DNA from: Tribonema minus
Lineage: Eukaryota; Sar; Xanthophyceae; Tribonematales; Tribonemataceae
Direction of reading: 5' to 3'
NCBI GenBank assembly: GCA_017506865.1
Contig: JAFCMP010000061.1
Span: forward strand, 62,001 to 126,000
Length of the DNA stretch: 64,000 nt
Shown: one piece after another, positions 37,861-48,099 of the stretch
How the letters are laid out: every line of letters begins with the position of its first letter
How positions within the stretch are numbered: position 1 is the first letter of the stretch
The notes under the pieces: generated by a model
Database searches by the model: none
What the model saw: only the letters and a program-made list of their open reading frames with translations
Told to the model about the DNA's origin: nothing
Position numbers and translations under genes: made by a program

Positions 37861-38622
37861 TGAAGTTGTATATTATGGACCGCATGGGTTGAGCGCACGA
37901 TAAATCGGGCAATAACTAAATCTACGGAGGGGCCGGCGGTTCGGCGCTGGCCGGCGAGGGCCGCGGCACTTGCAACAGTGCGATGCGGCGGTAAGCGCTG
38001 ACGTCGCCATCAGGGGCAATGACTGCGTTCCAGTTGTCGATCACGACACGTGTGAGCGCGCGCTGTAGCGCGAGGGAGGTGCGGCGGCGCCAGAATGCAA
38101 CGCGCTGCGCGAGATTGTAGCTGCCCTGCGAGCTCTGCTCGGCGAGTGCGTGTAGCAGCGCTTGGGTGTCGCGTGACATAGCGCCGAAGTGGTCAAAGGC
38201 TGCGGAAAATAGGGTGTGTGTAGTGGGGTCCAGGGCCCCTGAGACTACGTATGTGTCTATCTTTTCCTGCGAAGCCGATTCAAGCACGCACTGCACATCG
38301 CGCGCGCCCCCTTGAGCCTGACGGAGGCGGGAGGGACATGAGCTGTCACGTATGGTAACGTCTATGCAACAAGCTACTTCAAAGCCGCCGCGCAGTTTAG
38401 TGCACCGGCCTGCCGCTACCGCGTCGGCGCTCGGCTGCACTTTAGGGACTGGAAGGCAAACCTGGTTGCTGCCGAAGACGATGTCCATGAACTTGTTGAA
38501 CCCGTGGCGCGCCGCGTAGCGGCGGAAGGGCCCCGGGGGCAAGGGTGTCCCGTTCGAGACCGCGGAGGTGGGCCACCTGCTTGAGCAGCTGAAAGAGCAC
38601 GTCTGCGAGCAAGTTGTGTCGC
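37861..38622 (-). pseudogene. antisense fragment of the reverse-transcriptase element, truncated at both ends and frameshifted
   Basis: On the minus strand this matches about 47254-48019 of the complete element: the last 230 codons of ORF2 plus about 70 bp of 3' untranslated DNA, at high identity. A 7-bp insertion in a C/G run (38536-38545 region) breaks the frame relative to the complete copy. It leaves a frame of 206 codons that retains GFNKFMDIVFG and CCIDVTIRDS. The fragment lacks the final 150 bp and the right inverted repeat, so it is not a simple 5'-truncated LINE insertion. Both ends fall at CAACTTCAA/TTGAAGTT-type sequence. Confidence 0.9.
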
Positions 38623-39189
38623 TTGAAGTTCGGCTTATTTGATCATCGAAGGGAGGAAGGGAAGGGCAAGCGGCGTGCCGAACCTGTGCAGCAAGGGGGA
38701 CGGATGCGGCGTAGCCCCTACTGCCTTGTCAAGCACTCCGTGGGCATTTGCAAAGGGGTCAGGCGTGAGGTTGCTCAAAAAGCACGTGCCAGTTCCTGGT
38801 GCTGCTGTCTCGCTGCTGCTGTCAGCGTCAGCAAAGGAACGCAGTTAACAGGTCTACGACAACACCGTATTTGCGGCGTATTTACTCACACAGGTACGTA
38901 TTTAAGTACGCATATACGCCCCCGTACTTAAGTACGCATACGGAGTTTTGCAACCCTAGTCTTAGACTATCTGCATGCAGCCTGCCAGAGGTAGCAACTT
39001 GCGCCCCACCGCCTCGCCCTTCATACCGGAATCGCCGCCAACGGCTCAGCAGCGCACGCGGGCGGCAGTACTGCCGCGCGGCGCAGCGAGACCCCGAGGC
39101 AGCTGGCTTCGCGACACCCTACTGTACTACTAGTACTGTGTGACAGTACTACTTTGTAAGCCCGCGGCTGCTACGGCGGCGCGCAGGAC

Positions 39190-40440
39190 AGGTGCGTTTC
39201 AGCCGCGCGGCATGCCGGCGCGGCGCGCTTCAGCGACCAGCATCGGCTCAGGCCCTGGGGACACGCGCAATCAAGGGGGGGTGGGACCTAGGCAGCTGCC
39301 CCAGCAACTGCGGCAGCAACACCAACGACAGCGGCGCCAGCGATGGCGCACGCTGCCACATCTACTTCAGCTTAAGTGATCACCAAGATCTGCATCTACT
39401 TTAACCTCGAGCATTGTCTACAGCGTCGATACCATCTATTCCTAGCGCAATCACTGCTTCAAGCACAGCAGAACCAATGTCAAGTTCAGGCGCATGCGGC
39501 GCCGGCAGCGCTACCTTCACCAAAGGTGCACTGGTGACATATTTGAAGCAGGATGCAGCGGAGGGCGAGCCTTCCAAGATTCTTGCTGTGCACACTCAAG
39601 CCGAGTCATGCCATATGCAGTGAAGACCCATATTACACCGTGCTGCTGCTGCGCTCCTGTCAAGAGCGGCAGACCGACGCTGCACATTTACGCCTCTGCC
39701 AGCACGCGCGCCAGTGGCAATGGCAGCTGCTGCCTCGGCAGTGGCGGCGGCGCCGGCGGCACCAGTGGCGCCGGCAGCGGCGGCAGCATCGGCGCTGCCA
39801 GCGCCGGCAGCACCGGCAGCAGTGGCGCCGGCGGCGCCTGCGGAGCCAAACTTTGAAGGCGACTCCGAGTCGGACACCACCCTCAGGCTCGATTGGCGCA
39901 ACCAGCAGCAGCCACGCCTCGGCACGCGCGCAATGGGCAGACATCAAGGCGTGCGCAGTGCAGCGACACGCGCAGCAGCAGGAGACCAACTTGAAGGCAC
40001 TGCGGCACCGTGACGCTCCCAGCGCCAGCTACAGGCGACCGTCCATTGACAACGACAAGTGGGCCGGCGGCCTGGCCACACCGACATTGCATCATACTAT
40101 TAGTGGGGGTTTCACTACGCTGGCCGATGTTGCGGAGGACGGCTTGGACAGCTTGGGGCGTAAAGAGGCAGTGATGGACGCAACACTCGTCGCGGCGTAT
40201 GTCAATGAGCGCTCTACACTGTGACTCGTAACTGTTACAGTAGTACACACCAGGGAGTCGCAAACATGGGCCTGGTGTCAGCGACGCTGCCATCTTCCAG
40301 TACTTTGCGGAGGTGGTGGCATTGGAAGCGCAATTACTTCCGCTGACACAGTAAGCTGAATCAGGCAACTTGAAGCTGCGCGGCTTTGAGCATGCTGACC
40401 TGAACTCCCTCTTCCGGCGTAGGCTGCGCTCGGCCCGTGC
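39190..40440 (+). pseudogene. decayed Ala-rich ORF relic
   Basis: An Ala/Pro-rich stretch at 39714-39850 leads into EPNFEGDSESDTTLRLDW. After a frame shift near 39925 comes QWADIKACAVQRHAQQQETNL, then LATPTLHHTISGG up to a stop at 40222-40224. Further on, AIFQYFAEVVALEAQLLPL and NLKLRGFEHADLNSLFRRRL are separated by stops. Amphipathic helices, multiple frames and stops suggest a former Gag-like or structural ORF. No catalytic motif seen. Confidence 0.38.
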
Positions 40441-40832
40441 TCAGCAGTCCTCTCTCATCAAGTAGCCTGTGGGACTCTGGTGCATCTGTAACTGCCATCT
40501 CACAGCGCTGCTACTACAAGACTTAGTACAGTAAACCCCAGAACCTTCCTACTGCAGTTCCTCAGGCTGGAGTTTCTATAGAGGTCACCCCAAAGCTTAA
40601 CTGTGAACTTCTGTGACTTCGACTTTGGAACCGCCAGCCCCCAGCAATTGCTTAAGCAGCGCTACTCCAAATTACTCTGAGCTCATTTTTTTCCCCACAC
40701 TACTCAGGCTCTGAAGTTGCAATTTTCAGTACGTGGGGTTGGGGTCTTGGATCTATGTATACTTGGGGGGGGGGGGGTATTTGTTGCCAATGGGGTCTAC
40801 GCAGGGTCTCCCTCACACATTCAGGGCGACGC

Positions 40833-40899
40833 ATCCGCTCCGCTCATCCGCGACCCTGAAACTCAAAAAGCAACCGAGCACTTATGCTATAGTAAAGTC
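40833..40899 (+). repeat. left terminal inverted repeat
   Basis: Begins ATCCGCTCCGCTCATCCGCG and ends TGCTATAGTAAAGTC. It matches the reverse complement of 48100-48167 with about three differences, and that of 50350-50422 almost as well. An open frame runs through it (see the upstream frame entry). Confidence 0.9.
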
Positions 40900-40944
40900 T
40901 CCAGGGCAGAACAGGTGTTGAAGTTGGGTAATGGCATGCTGTAG
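40836..40944 (+). other. short open frame through the left repeat, overlapping the ORF1 start
   Basis: A frame through the inverted repeat reads APLIRDPETQKATEHLCYS and ends with a TAG at 40942-40944, 14 bases past the ATG of ORF1 in a different frame. The miniature copy keeps the same frame and stop with only three residue changes. The ATGGCATGCTGTAG arrangement could couple the end of the short frame to the ORF1 start. It may be chance conservation within a recent repeat. Confidence 0.35.
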
Positions 40945-43744
40945 CCCTATGTCAGGGGCATCAGCTGACTACTCACTTGTTGAAGTTGATGTTGTTCCTG
41001 ATGTGATATTGTACTTCAACAGTGATATTCATACTTCAACTTCATGCCAACTTCAACTGTCATATCACTGCTCAGCGTGCAATAGCACGGCTCCACCCGT
41101 CTCAACTTCAACATCAACTGGCGCCACGTTGGTGACTCCCACCCTGTGTGCCTGCTGTTCAGCCAACGCTCGGCACCCTCCACGAGGGGCAGCCGCCACC
41201 GTGTCCCAGGGGCGGGGCAGGGCCCGCCCCATTTCAACTTCAAGTCGTTTCATGCCATCCGAAGCGATGGAGGTGGTGCTGCCAGCGGCGACTGGCGACA
41301 CGCCAGCTGGCCCAAATGGTCGCGCGGCCACCCCTCCTGCTGCTGCTGCCTCGTGGGCGGCCAAAGCCGCCAAAACTGCGACAACACCCCCGTCGCTTAC
41401 AGCGAAGAGCAACCTGCTTCGGGAGGAGGCACGGCTGCTGCACGGCCACGATGGAGCCTACTTCACTCCCCGAGGCAGCTACACGCCAACCCCAGCCCCA
41501 TCCGCCCTCACTCCAGGGCAGCTATACCAACAGGCGAGCGAGATGTTCCACGCCGCGGAACAGGAGCAGTACTTCTTCGTGCCCCCCGCTGTCGCGGCGG
41601 TGGGGCGCCAGGGTGGAGCCGCTGCGGGCCGCCTCATGGCGATGGCGGCGCGCGTGCAGGGCCGTCCGACAGCGGAGGGACAGCCATTTGTGCCGCCGGC
41701 GGCGGCAGCCGGCACAGACCTAGTCTCGTTTACGGTGGATCCAGTCACCTGCTACACCCAGGAGCACTTGGCTGCCTTGCCGGCCAGCGTCCGCGCACTG
41801 TTAGCAGAGCTCGCGCCGGCCCGTCAGCCTCACGAGCGCGAGCGCAGCACCCCTGCGGCGGCTGCACAGCGCCGCGCCCGACTCACGCGGGGGCGCCAGC
41901 AGCTGCTAGCGGCGGCGCTCACGCACATGCACGACGCGGCGAGGGCCGGCGCTGGAGACGCTGCCTCACTTGCGTCCCTATTCAAGGGTGCAGAGACGCT
42001 GGGGCCTCTGTCGCCTCGCGATGACTTCCGCACGCTATGCTTGCGGGCGCCGGCCGCGCTCGTTGACGCGGCGCTCGGAACGGTCGGCGACTCCGCTGAC
42101 TTCAGCTTCAGCGGCTTCCGCCTGCGCATCACCCGCGCTGGTGACATGAGCGCCCCGGTCACGGTCACCGTGCGCGGCGCGCCGGCGGCGTGGTCTGCAG
42201 CGCAGCTTGCAATGCTGCTTGCGCCCGCACTCGCAGCTCCTGGCATGCCCATCGCGCCGGTGCGCTTGCGGGCGGGCGGCGGCGGCACTTCCGCCGCCTT
42301 TCTGCTGCTGGCCAGCGCTCTGAAGACCTGCGGCGTAGGCATTAACGGTGCGGCCTCATCCGCGGCGCCGGCGTCGGCGGCATCGCCAGGCGCCGCGGGT
42401 GTTTGGGAGCTAACAGTGGTCCGCGGCGTTGCGCGGCGACTCGCGCACTCGGTCCTATGCGCGGTGGACGGCACGGAAGTAGCGCTGCGGCTGCTGGGCC
42501 CTGACAATCTGACAGCGTGCCCGTCCTGCTTGCGACGGCACTTCACGCGCCCGGGTCAGCAGTGCCGGGCAACGCGCTGCGCGCACACCACGCTCCCCGC
42601 GGCCTGCATCACGCCAGCCGCCGCCACTGGCACAGCCGCCGGTGCCCCTGCGGTAGCCACGGCTGCAGCCGCCGCGGCGGCAGCCGCCGCGACGCAGCGT
42701 GCGCCCACCGGCGCCGCCGCCTCGCACCCCCCAGCGCCGGCGGCGACCGGCGCCGCCGCGACGGACGCTGCCGCCGCCTCGACGCCCGCGCTGGCGAGCG
42801 CGTCGCCGGGCGCCTCGCCGCCGCCGCCGGCGGCCGACGCGGACCCTGCGCAGCTGGGCCAGGAGCAGCGCATTCAGCAGCTGCAGGGGGGCATCCTGGA
42901 GGGGAGGACCGCGCGGAAGGGGCTGCAGCAGCAGGTCAAGGCACTGACAAAGCTGCTGGCAGCCTCCGAGGCGGGAAAGCGGGCTGCTGAGGCCGATCGC
43001 GACCGGTCTCTGGCAGAGCAAGTTCGTGCGGAGCGGCTGGCGGCGCAGCAACGGAGCCTGCGCGAAGGAGAGCAGGTGCGCAACGCTGCGGCGACCGCTC
43101 GACTCGAGGCGCAGCTGACAGCGGAAGCGGCGCGCGCTGCGAGCGTGGCGGTGCCGGCGGCGGACGCCGCCGGCGCGGTGGCCACCACGCCCGTGGCGGG
43201 AGACCTTGAGGCTAGCTCTGCAGCGGCTGGCGCTGCGGCGGCGGTGGCGGCGGACGGGGCAACGGCGGCGGGCGCGGCGGCGGCAGGCGCGGCGGCGGCG
43301 GGCGCGCCGCCGCCTGCTGTAGGCGCTGCCAGCGCGGCAGCGGCAGCGGCCGCAAGCGCGGCAGCGGACCCCGCGGTGGCACTGGAGGCAGCGGCGGCGC
43401 CGCGGCAGCCGCCGCGCTCTTGCTCACGCGGGCGCTCGCGGTGTCGGCGCGCATCGTCGCCAGCGGCTCGGCACGGCAGCGACTGCAGCGCCTCCCCCTC
43501 GCGCAGTAGGCAGCCCCCCATGCCTGCCAGTGACAGCAGCGCGCTTATGTCCGACAGTGGCACACCCCGCGCCAGCCGCAAGCGCACGGCTGCTGAGCGC
43601 ACGCCGGGCTCGGCGGCGGAACCCCCCGCTGCACGCCCCGCGCGCGGGCTGCCCCAAGGTCAGTCCGCCGCCGACCGCTTCCTCTCCACCTCGACGGCCC
43701 AGCCGCCGGCATCGGAGGGAGGCGGCGGCGCCTCGGGCCTGTAA
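40931..43744 (+). CDS. element ORF1: Ala-rich coiled-coil protein with CCHC-like zinc motif (937 residues)
   Basis: One uninterrupted frame of 937 codons. It has a Cys/Ser/Thr-rich start, a long Ala/Pro-rich region, a moderately folded-looking centre (about residues 340-520), and a zinc-knuckle-like cluster CPSCLRRHFTRPGQQCRATRC near residue 528. A strong charged coiled coil follows at about 640-720 (QQVKALTKLLAASEAGKRAA region), then Ala-rich low-complexity DNA and a Ser/Arg-rich basic tail. Coiled coil plus zinc motif suits an RNA-binding ORF1 chaperone of a non-LTR retroelement, acting in a ribonucleoprotein with ORF2. ORF2 follows 33 bases downstream in another frame. No similarity I can name. 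GC is very high through biased Ala/Arg codons. Confidence 0.8.
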   Translation: MACCSPMSGASADYSLVEVDVVPDVILYFNSDIHTSTSCQLQLSYHCSACNSTAPPVSTSTSTGATLVTPTLCACCSANARHPPRGAAATVSQGRGRARPISTSSRFMPSEAMEVVLPAATGDTPAGPNGRAATPPAAAASWAAKAAKTATTPPSLTAKSNLLREEARLLHGHDGAYFTPRGSYTPTPAPSALTPGQLYQQASEMFHAAEQEQYFFVPPAVAAVGRQGGAAAGRLMAMAARVQGRPTAEGQPFVPPAAAAGTDLVSFTVDPVTCYTQEHLAALPASVRALLAELAPARQPHERERSTPAAAAQRRARLTRGRQQLLAAALTHMHDAARAGAGDAASLASLFKGAETLGPLSPRDDFRTLCLRAPAALVDAALGTVGDSADFSFSGFRLRITRAGDMSAPVTVTVRGAPAAWSAAQLAMLLAPALAAPGMPIAPVRLRAGGGGTSAAFLLLASALKTCGVGINGAASSAAPASAASPGAAGVWELTVVRGVARRLAHSVLCAVDGTEVALRLLGPDNLTACPSCLRRHFTRPGQQCRATRCAHTTLPAACITPAAATGTAAGAPAVATAAAAAAAAAATQRAPTGAAASHPPAPAATGAAATDAAAASTPALASASPGASPPPPAADADPAQLGQEQRIQQLQGGILEGRTARKGLQQQVKALTKLLAASEAGKRAAEADRDRSLAEQVRAERLAAQQRSLREGEQVRNAAATARLEAQLTAEAARAASVAVPAADAAGAVATTPVAGDLEASSAAAGAAAAVAADGATAAGAAAAGAAAAGAPPPAVGAASAAAAAAASAAADPAVALEAAAAPRQPPRSCSRGRSRCRRASSPAARHGSDCSASPSRSRQPPMPASDSSALMSDSGTPRASRKRTAAERTPGSAAEPPAARPARGLPQGQSAADRFLSTSTAQPPASEGGGGASGL

Positions 43745-43777
43745 GCCGCCGGTGCGGCGCTCCCCTCATCCACCGTA

Positions 43778-46700
43778 ATGATGTCTGACTCTACTTCAGG
43801 GGGAGCCGCACCGGCGGCCATTGCGGCAGCTGCTGCTGCAGCAGCGGCTGCCGCGGCGGGCATAGACCCTGCGCAGCCTGAGGCAGTGCAGGCGCCCGCT
43901 CAGCCTGCAACAGCTGCCATCTATCCGCGCTGCCCTTTATATGACACTGGCTGCCTCTTTCGGGTGCCAGTGCCCAAACCGCGCCTCCGCCGGAACGGGG
44001 AGGCGAACACGCTCACGGCGCAGACGTCGGCGTCGCTGGCGCTGGCGCGCCGCATCGCCACGACGCTGGCGGATCACCAGCGCCGCGAGCATCCGAATGT
44101 GCCTGCCGACTTTCTCGCGCGTATGCAGGCGGTCGACGATGAGTGTTTGACTCTCCACCGAGCCGGCGCGGGCACCTACTACGCCGTGGAACCCGAGCTG
44201 CTACTCTGCGCATGCGCCTCGTGCGGCGAGCCAGGGTGCGTGCGCACGAAATTGCACCAGCGCGACCACCTGTACAAGTCCCGGGGGGCGGCCGCAACGC
44301 AGCGGCCACACGGGCCCCGCGTCGCGCCTCTGCCCCCCATCCTCCCCCTCTCTACAGCCAGCGGCGGCGCGCGCGGCCCCGGCGCCCGCGCAGCTGCCGC
44401 TGTGGCTGCGGCAGGGCCAACATGGCGCAGCGCGCTTCCGCTCTGGACGCTGGCGCCGCTCTCGCCCGCGCGCGCAGCGCTTGACGACCTCTCAAAGTTT
44501 GACTATGTTCTGCAGCAGCAACTGGTGGTCGGCCGCCGCATTCGCCTGGAGCACCGCTCGGACTTCACAGCCGCCTTGACGGCCACGCTGGCGGGCCTCC
44601 GGGAAGCGCAGACGGCGGTAGCGCAGGCACACGGGGTTGAGGCAGCGGCACAGGCGTCCGCCACAGCCGGTGCATGGTGCAAGCTGCTGCATCTGCTGCC
44701 GTGCCTGCTGCTTGTACCCGACGGCTCCCTGCCGCGGGCGCACCGTTTTGCGGCCTTCGTGGCAGGCGACCTGGACCTGCTCACGCGCACAGCGCTGGCC
44801 TTCTGCCGCCGCGGCGCCGCCCGTGCGTGCACGCGCCGCGCTAGGTCTATGACGGAGGCGGCGGCGGCAGTGCGGGAACGCGCGGCGGCGACGGCGCGGC
44901 AGCCGGGCGGCGTCGGGCGCGCCGCGCGGCTGCTGGCGGAGGGTGCTGACACATCTGCCCCCCGCGACTCTGCTACCTTGCATAAACTGCAGGCTAAACA
45001 CCCAGCTGGCGATGCGTCTGCGAAGCTGGATGCCGCGGCATCGCGGGCGCGCAGCTTGGTGGCGGCGGCGGCGCTGGCGGCGCCGGCACCACTCAACTGC
45101 GCTTCATTCACGGCGGACGGGCTACGCGAGGCCATCCTCGCCGCCAACCCTGGCTCGGCCGCCGGTCCCTCTGGGCTGCGCAACTCCCACCTCCAGCAGT
45201 GCGTCCGGCACACGGCGCACACGTCGGGGCGCACGGTTGACTGGCTCCTTGAGCTGCTGGCGTGGCTGGGTACCGCGGTGTACTCCACCCCCGCCGCGCT
45301 GCCCGCCCCCTTTTGGCGCCTTCACGCGGCCGCGCGCCTCAGCGCTGTGGGCGAGAAGGCGCGCCCCATCGCGTGCGGCGACACCATCCGCCGCCTGTTC
45401 GCCCGCACCTTCTGCACGGACACCCGGGACCGCGTCTCCGCGCTGCTGGAACCAATTGGCCAGTTTGGGGTCGGCGCGCGGGGGGGCGCAGAGAGAGTGG
45501 CGCTCATGGCGCAGCTCACGCATGAGTGCGGCGGCGTGCTCCTTGCCATTGACGGCAGTAATGCCTTCAACGCGCTGTCGCGCTCGGCAGTCCTCACCGC
45601 GGTGGCCGAGCATCTGCCTGGCCTGTACGGCTACGTCGAGCACATCTACGGCCCCGGCCGGGCCCCTTGGCTACAATTTGGCCTAGATGGGCACGCCGAC
45701 GCCGCCATCATCCTCTCCCAACAGGGCGTGCAGCAGGGCGACCCATTGGGGCCGCTGCTGTTCGCGCTGGCACTGCGCGGCACCATGGTGGCTGCCCGCG
45801 CCAAGTTCCCGCAACTGGCGCTTCCGGGCTACCTCGATGACCTCACCATCATGACGCCCAGCTGTGACGCGCCGGTGCTCGACCACGTTGGCCGCGCGTT
45901 CTGCTTCATACAACAGGCGCTGAGCGAGCTCAACATTCAGGTCAACGTCACGAAATGCGCGGCGGTGGTGCCGGCCTCAGGCGGCGCCCGCGAGCGCGCC
46001 GCCGCCGTCTTTGCCGCCGCCAATGTCCCCGTACCAGTATGTGACGACGGCATCACGCTGATGGGGGTGCCGGTCGGCACCGAGGGCTTCGTGCGCGCGC
46101 AAGTGGCGGCGACCCTTCGTGCCCCCGGCACCGACCGCCTGGTTGCGGAGCTTGTGCAGATGGAGGATGTGCAGGCTGCCTTCTCCATTCTGCGTCTTGC
46201 CGTCCCCGCCCGCGCAGGGCATGTCTCGCGCAATACAGCGCCATCCCTCACGCACGAGGAGCTACGGCGCTTCGACGCCATCACGCTAGCGGCCGTGGCC
46301 GCGCTGGCGCAGGAGCCATCGGCGGGTCTTACGCCGCCGGCCCACCAGCGCGCGCCGGCGGCGGGTGACGATTGCCGCGGCCCGCCGGCGGTTTCGGCGG
46401 CGGCGGCGCCGCCCTCTCTGTGGGCGGCGGCAGTGGCATGGGTACGCGGCGCCGACTGGGGTGGCGAGGCCCCAGTGACGCTACCAGCACATCAGCAGGT
46501 ACGCGTGCATCTGCGGCTGGGGAGTGGTGGCTTTGGCGTGCTGGGCGCGGCGCCCCGTGCATGTGCCGCATTTGCTGCACGTTCCCTCGAGTGCATGGGG
46601 CCGGCACTGGCGGCATTTCCAGTCGCGGCACGCAGCCGCGTCCTAGAGCATGCCCGCTATGGCTTCACCTTCACCCAGATAGCTACCTGCCTGCAGCAGC

Positions 46701-47947
46701 TGCGCAGCGGCAGCGATGAGGCTGCAGCGGCCCTCGCACTGCTCCTGCCCACGGTCTGGTACCAGGACTGGCGCCAGGACGACGGCGCATGGCGGGCGCT
46801 GCGCGATCTGCTGCAACGGGCAGGCGGAGCTGCGGGGCCGGGCATGCGGACTCGCGCCGGCGCGCGCCGCGCTGCTGCGCCAGCGGTGGCGCGCGAGCCA
46901 GGCTCTGCCCAGGCCCCGCCGGCCGCCGTGCTGCCGCGGCGTCAAGCGGCGCTATCACGGGTGCTAGACGCAGCGCTCGCCGCCACGCAGCTGCGTCGGC
47001 TTGAAGCAGCAAATGCGTTGGAAGCAGTCGCGGCGTGGCGCAGCGGCGCCTCTAAGGGGGCCATGGGTTTCTTGGCGCAATTGCCGAGCACTGACCCAGC
47101 GGAGACCATGTCCCCGCCGGAATTCCGCGAGACGCTGCGGCGCCACCTGGGCGTGGAGCGCCCCGCCCCCGCTGCGGCGCGGTGCCCCAAGTGCCATAGA
47201 CCAGTGGACTCGGGTGCCCACCTGCGCCGCTGCACACAAGGGCTTAACGTCACGCGACACAACTTGCTCGCAGACGCGCTCTTTCAGCTGCTCAAGCAGG
47301 TGGCCCACCTCCGCGGTCTCGACCGGGACACCCTTGCCCCCTTCCGCCGCTACGCGGCGCGCCACGGGTTCAACAAGTTCATGGACATCGTCTTTGGCAG
47401 CAACCAGGTCTGCCTTCCAGTCCCTAAAGTGCAGCCGAGCGCCGACGCGGTAGCAGCAGGCCGGTGCACTAAACTGCGCGGCGGCTTTGAAGTAGCTTGT
47501 TGCATAGACGTCACCATACGTGACAGCTCATGCCCCTCCCGCCTCCGTCAGGCTCAGGGGGGCGCGCGCGATGTGCAGCGCGTGCTTGAATCGGCTTCGC
47601 AGGAAAAGATAGACACATACGTAGTCTCAGGGGCCCTGGACCCCACTACACACACCCTATTTTCCGCAGCCTTTGACCACTTCGGCGCTATGTCACGCGA
47701 CACCCAAGCGCTGCTACACGCACTCGCCGAGCAGAGCTCGCAGGGCAGCTACAATCTCGCGCAGCGCGTTGCCTTCTGGCGCCGCCGCACCTCCCTCGCG
47801 CTACAGCGCGCGCTCACACGTGTCGTGATCGACAACTGGAACGCAGTCATTGCCCCTGATGGCGACGTCAGCGCTTACCGCCGCATCGCACTGTTGCAAG
47901 TGCCGCGGCCCTCGCCGGCCAGCGCCGAACCGCCGGCTCCTCCGTAG
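43778..47947 (+). CDS. element ORF2: reverse transcriptase with R2-like endonuclease domain (1389 residues)
   Basis: Single frame of 1389 codons. A Cys/His cluster (CACASCGEPGCVRTKLHQRDH) sits near residue 145. Reverse-transcriptase blocks follow in order: AAGPSGLRNSHLQQC (about 462), VGEKARPIACGDTIRRLF (about 527), the catalytic block AIDGSNAFNALS (about 590), QQGVQQGDPLGPLLFALAL (about 648) and the YLDD active site (about 685). The C-terminus has CPKCHRPVDSGAHLRRC (about 1134), then FMDIVFG and CCIDVTIRDS (about 1237). These match in order and spacing the CCHC finger and restriction-like endonuclease (DI...DVT/DPT) of R2-type elements. No apurinic-type endonuclease or RNase H was seen. It should copy element RNA at a nicked target. 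The start is the first ATG after ORF1. Confidence 0.93.
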   Translation: MMSDSTSGGAAPAAIAAAAAAAAAAAAGIDPAQPEAVQAPAQPATAAIYPRCPLYDTGCLFRVPVPKPRLRRNGEANTLTAQTSASLALARRIATTLADHQRREHPNVPADFLARMQAVDDECLTLHRAGAGTYYAVEPELLLCACASCGEPGCVRTKLHQRDHLYKSRGAAATQRPHGPRVAPLPPILPLSTASGGARGPGARAAAAVAAAGPTWRSALPLWTLAPLSPARAALDDLSKFDYVLQQQLVVGRRIRLEHRSDFTAALTATLAGLREAQTAVAQAHGVEAAAQASATAGAWCKLLHLLPCLLLVPDGSLPRAHRFAAFVAGDLDLLTRTALAFCRRGAARACTRRARSMTEAAAAVRERAAATARQPGGVGRAARLLAEGADTSAPRDSATLHKLQAKHPAGDASAKLDAAASRARSLVAAAALAAPAPLNCASFTADGLREAILAANPGSAAGPSGLRNSHLQQCVRHTAHTSGRTVDWLLELLAWLGTAVYSTPAALPAPFWRLHAAARLSAVGEKARPIACGDTIRRLFARTFCTDTRDRVSALLEPIGQFGVGARGGAERVALMAQLTHECGGVLLAIDGSNAFNALSRSAVLTAVAEHLPGLYGYVEHIYGPGRAPWLQFGLDGHADAAIILSQQGVQQGDPLGPLLFALALRGTMVAARAKFPQLALPGYLDDLTIMTPSCDAPVLDHVGRAFCFIQQALSELNIQVNVTKCAAVVPASGGARERAAAVFAAANVPVPVCDDGITLMGVPVGTEGFVRAQVAATLRAPGTDRLVAELVQMEDVQAAFSILRLAVPARAGHVSRNTAPSLTHEELRRFDAITLAAVAALAQEPSAGLTPPAHQRAPAAGDDCRGPPAVSAAAAPPSLWAAAVAWVRGADWGGEAPVTLPAHQQVRVHLRLGSGGFGVLGAAPRACAAFAARSLECMGPALAAFPVAARSRVLEHARYGFTFTQIATCLQQLRSGSDEAAAALALLLPTVWYQDWRQDDGAWRALRDLLQRAGGAAGPGMRTRAGARRAAAPAVAREPGSAQAPPAAVLPRRQAALSRVLDAALAATQLRRLEAANALEAVAAWRSGASKGAMGFLAQLPSTDPAETMSPPEFRETLRRHLGVERPAPAAARCPKCHRPVDSGAHLRRCTQGLNVTRHNLLADALFQLLKQVAHLRGLDRDTLAPFRRYAARHGFNKFMDIVFGSNQVCLPVPKVQPSADAVAAGRCTKLRGGFEVACCIDVTIRDSSCPSRLRQAQGGARDVQRVLESASQEKIDTYVVSGALDPTTHTLFSAAFDHFGAMSRDTQALLHALAEQSSQGSYNLAQRVAFWRRRTSLALQRALTRVVIDNWNAVIAPDGDVSAYRRIALLQVPRPSPASAEPPAPP

Positions 47948-48099
47948 ATTTAGTTATTGCAAGCCCGATTTATCGTGCGCGCAGCCCATGCGGTCCAGGA
48001 CATAATATACAACTTCAACAACCAACAGCTCTTCCGGTGCGTCTAAGTGAGGCCAAGAATCTACCATTGTCAAACTTCAACAGTTTGAGTGTCTTGACT

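Noticed and set aside
42455..43602. Long antisense frames within element ORF1
   Set aside because: Shadows of GC-rich, Ala-biased coding DNA; they contain only low-complexity Arg/Ala sequence.
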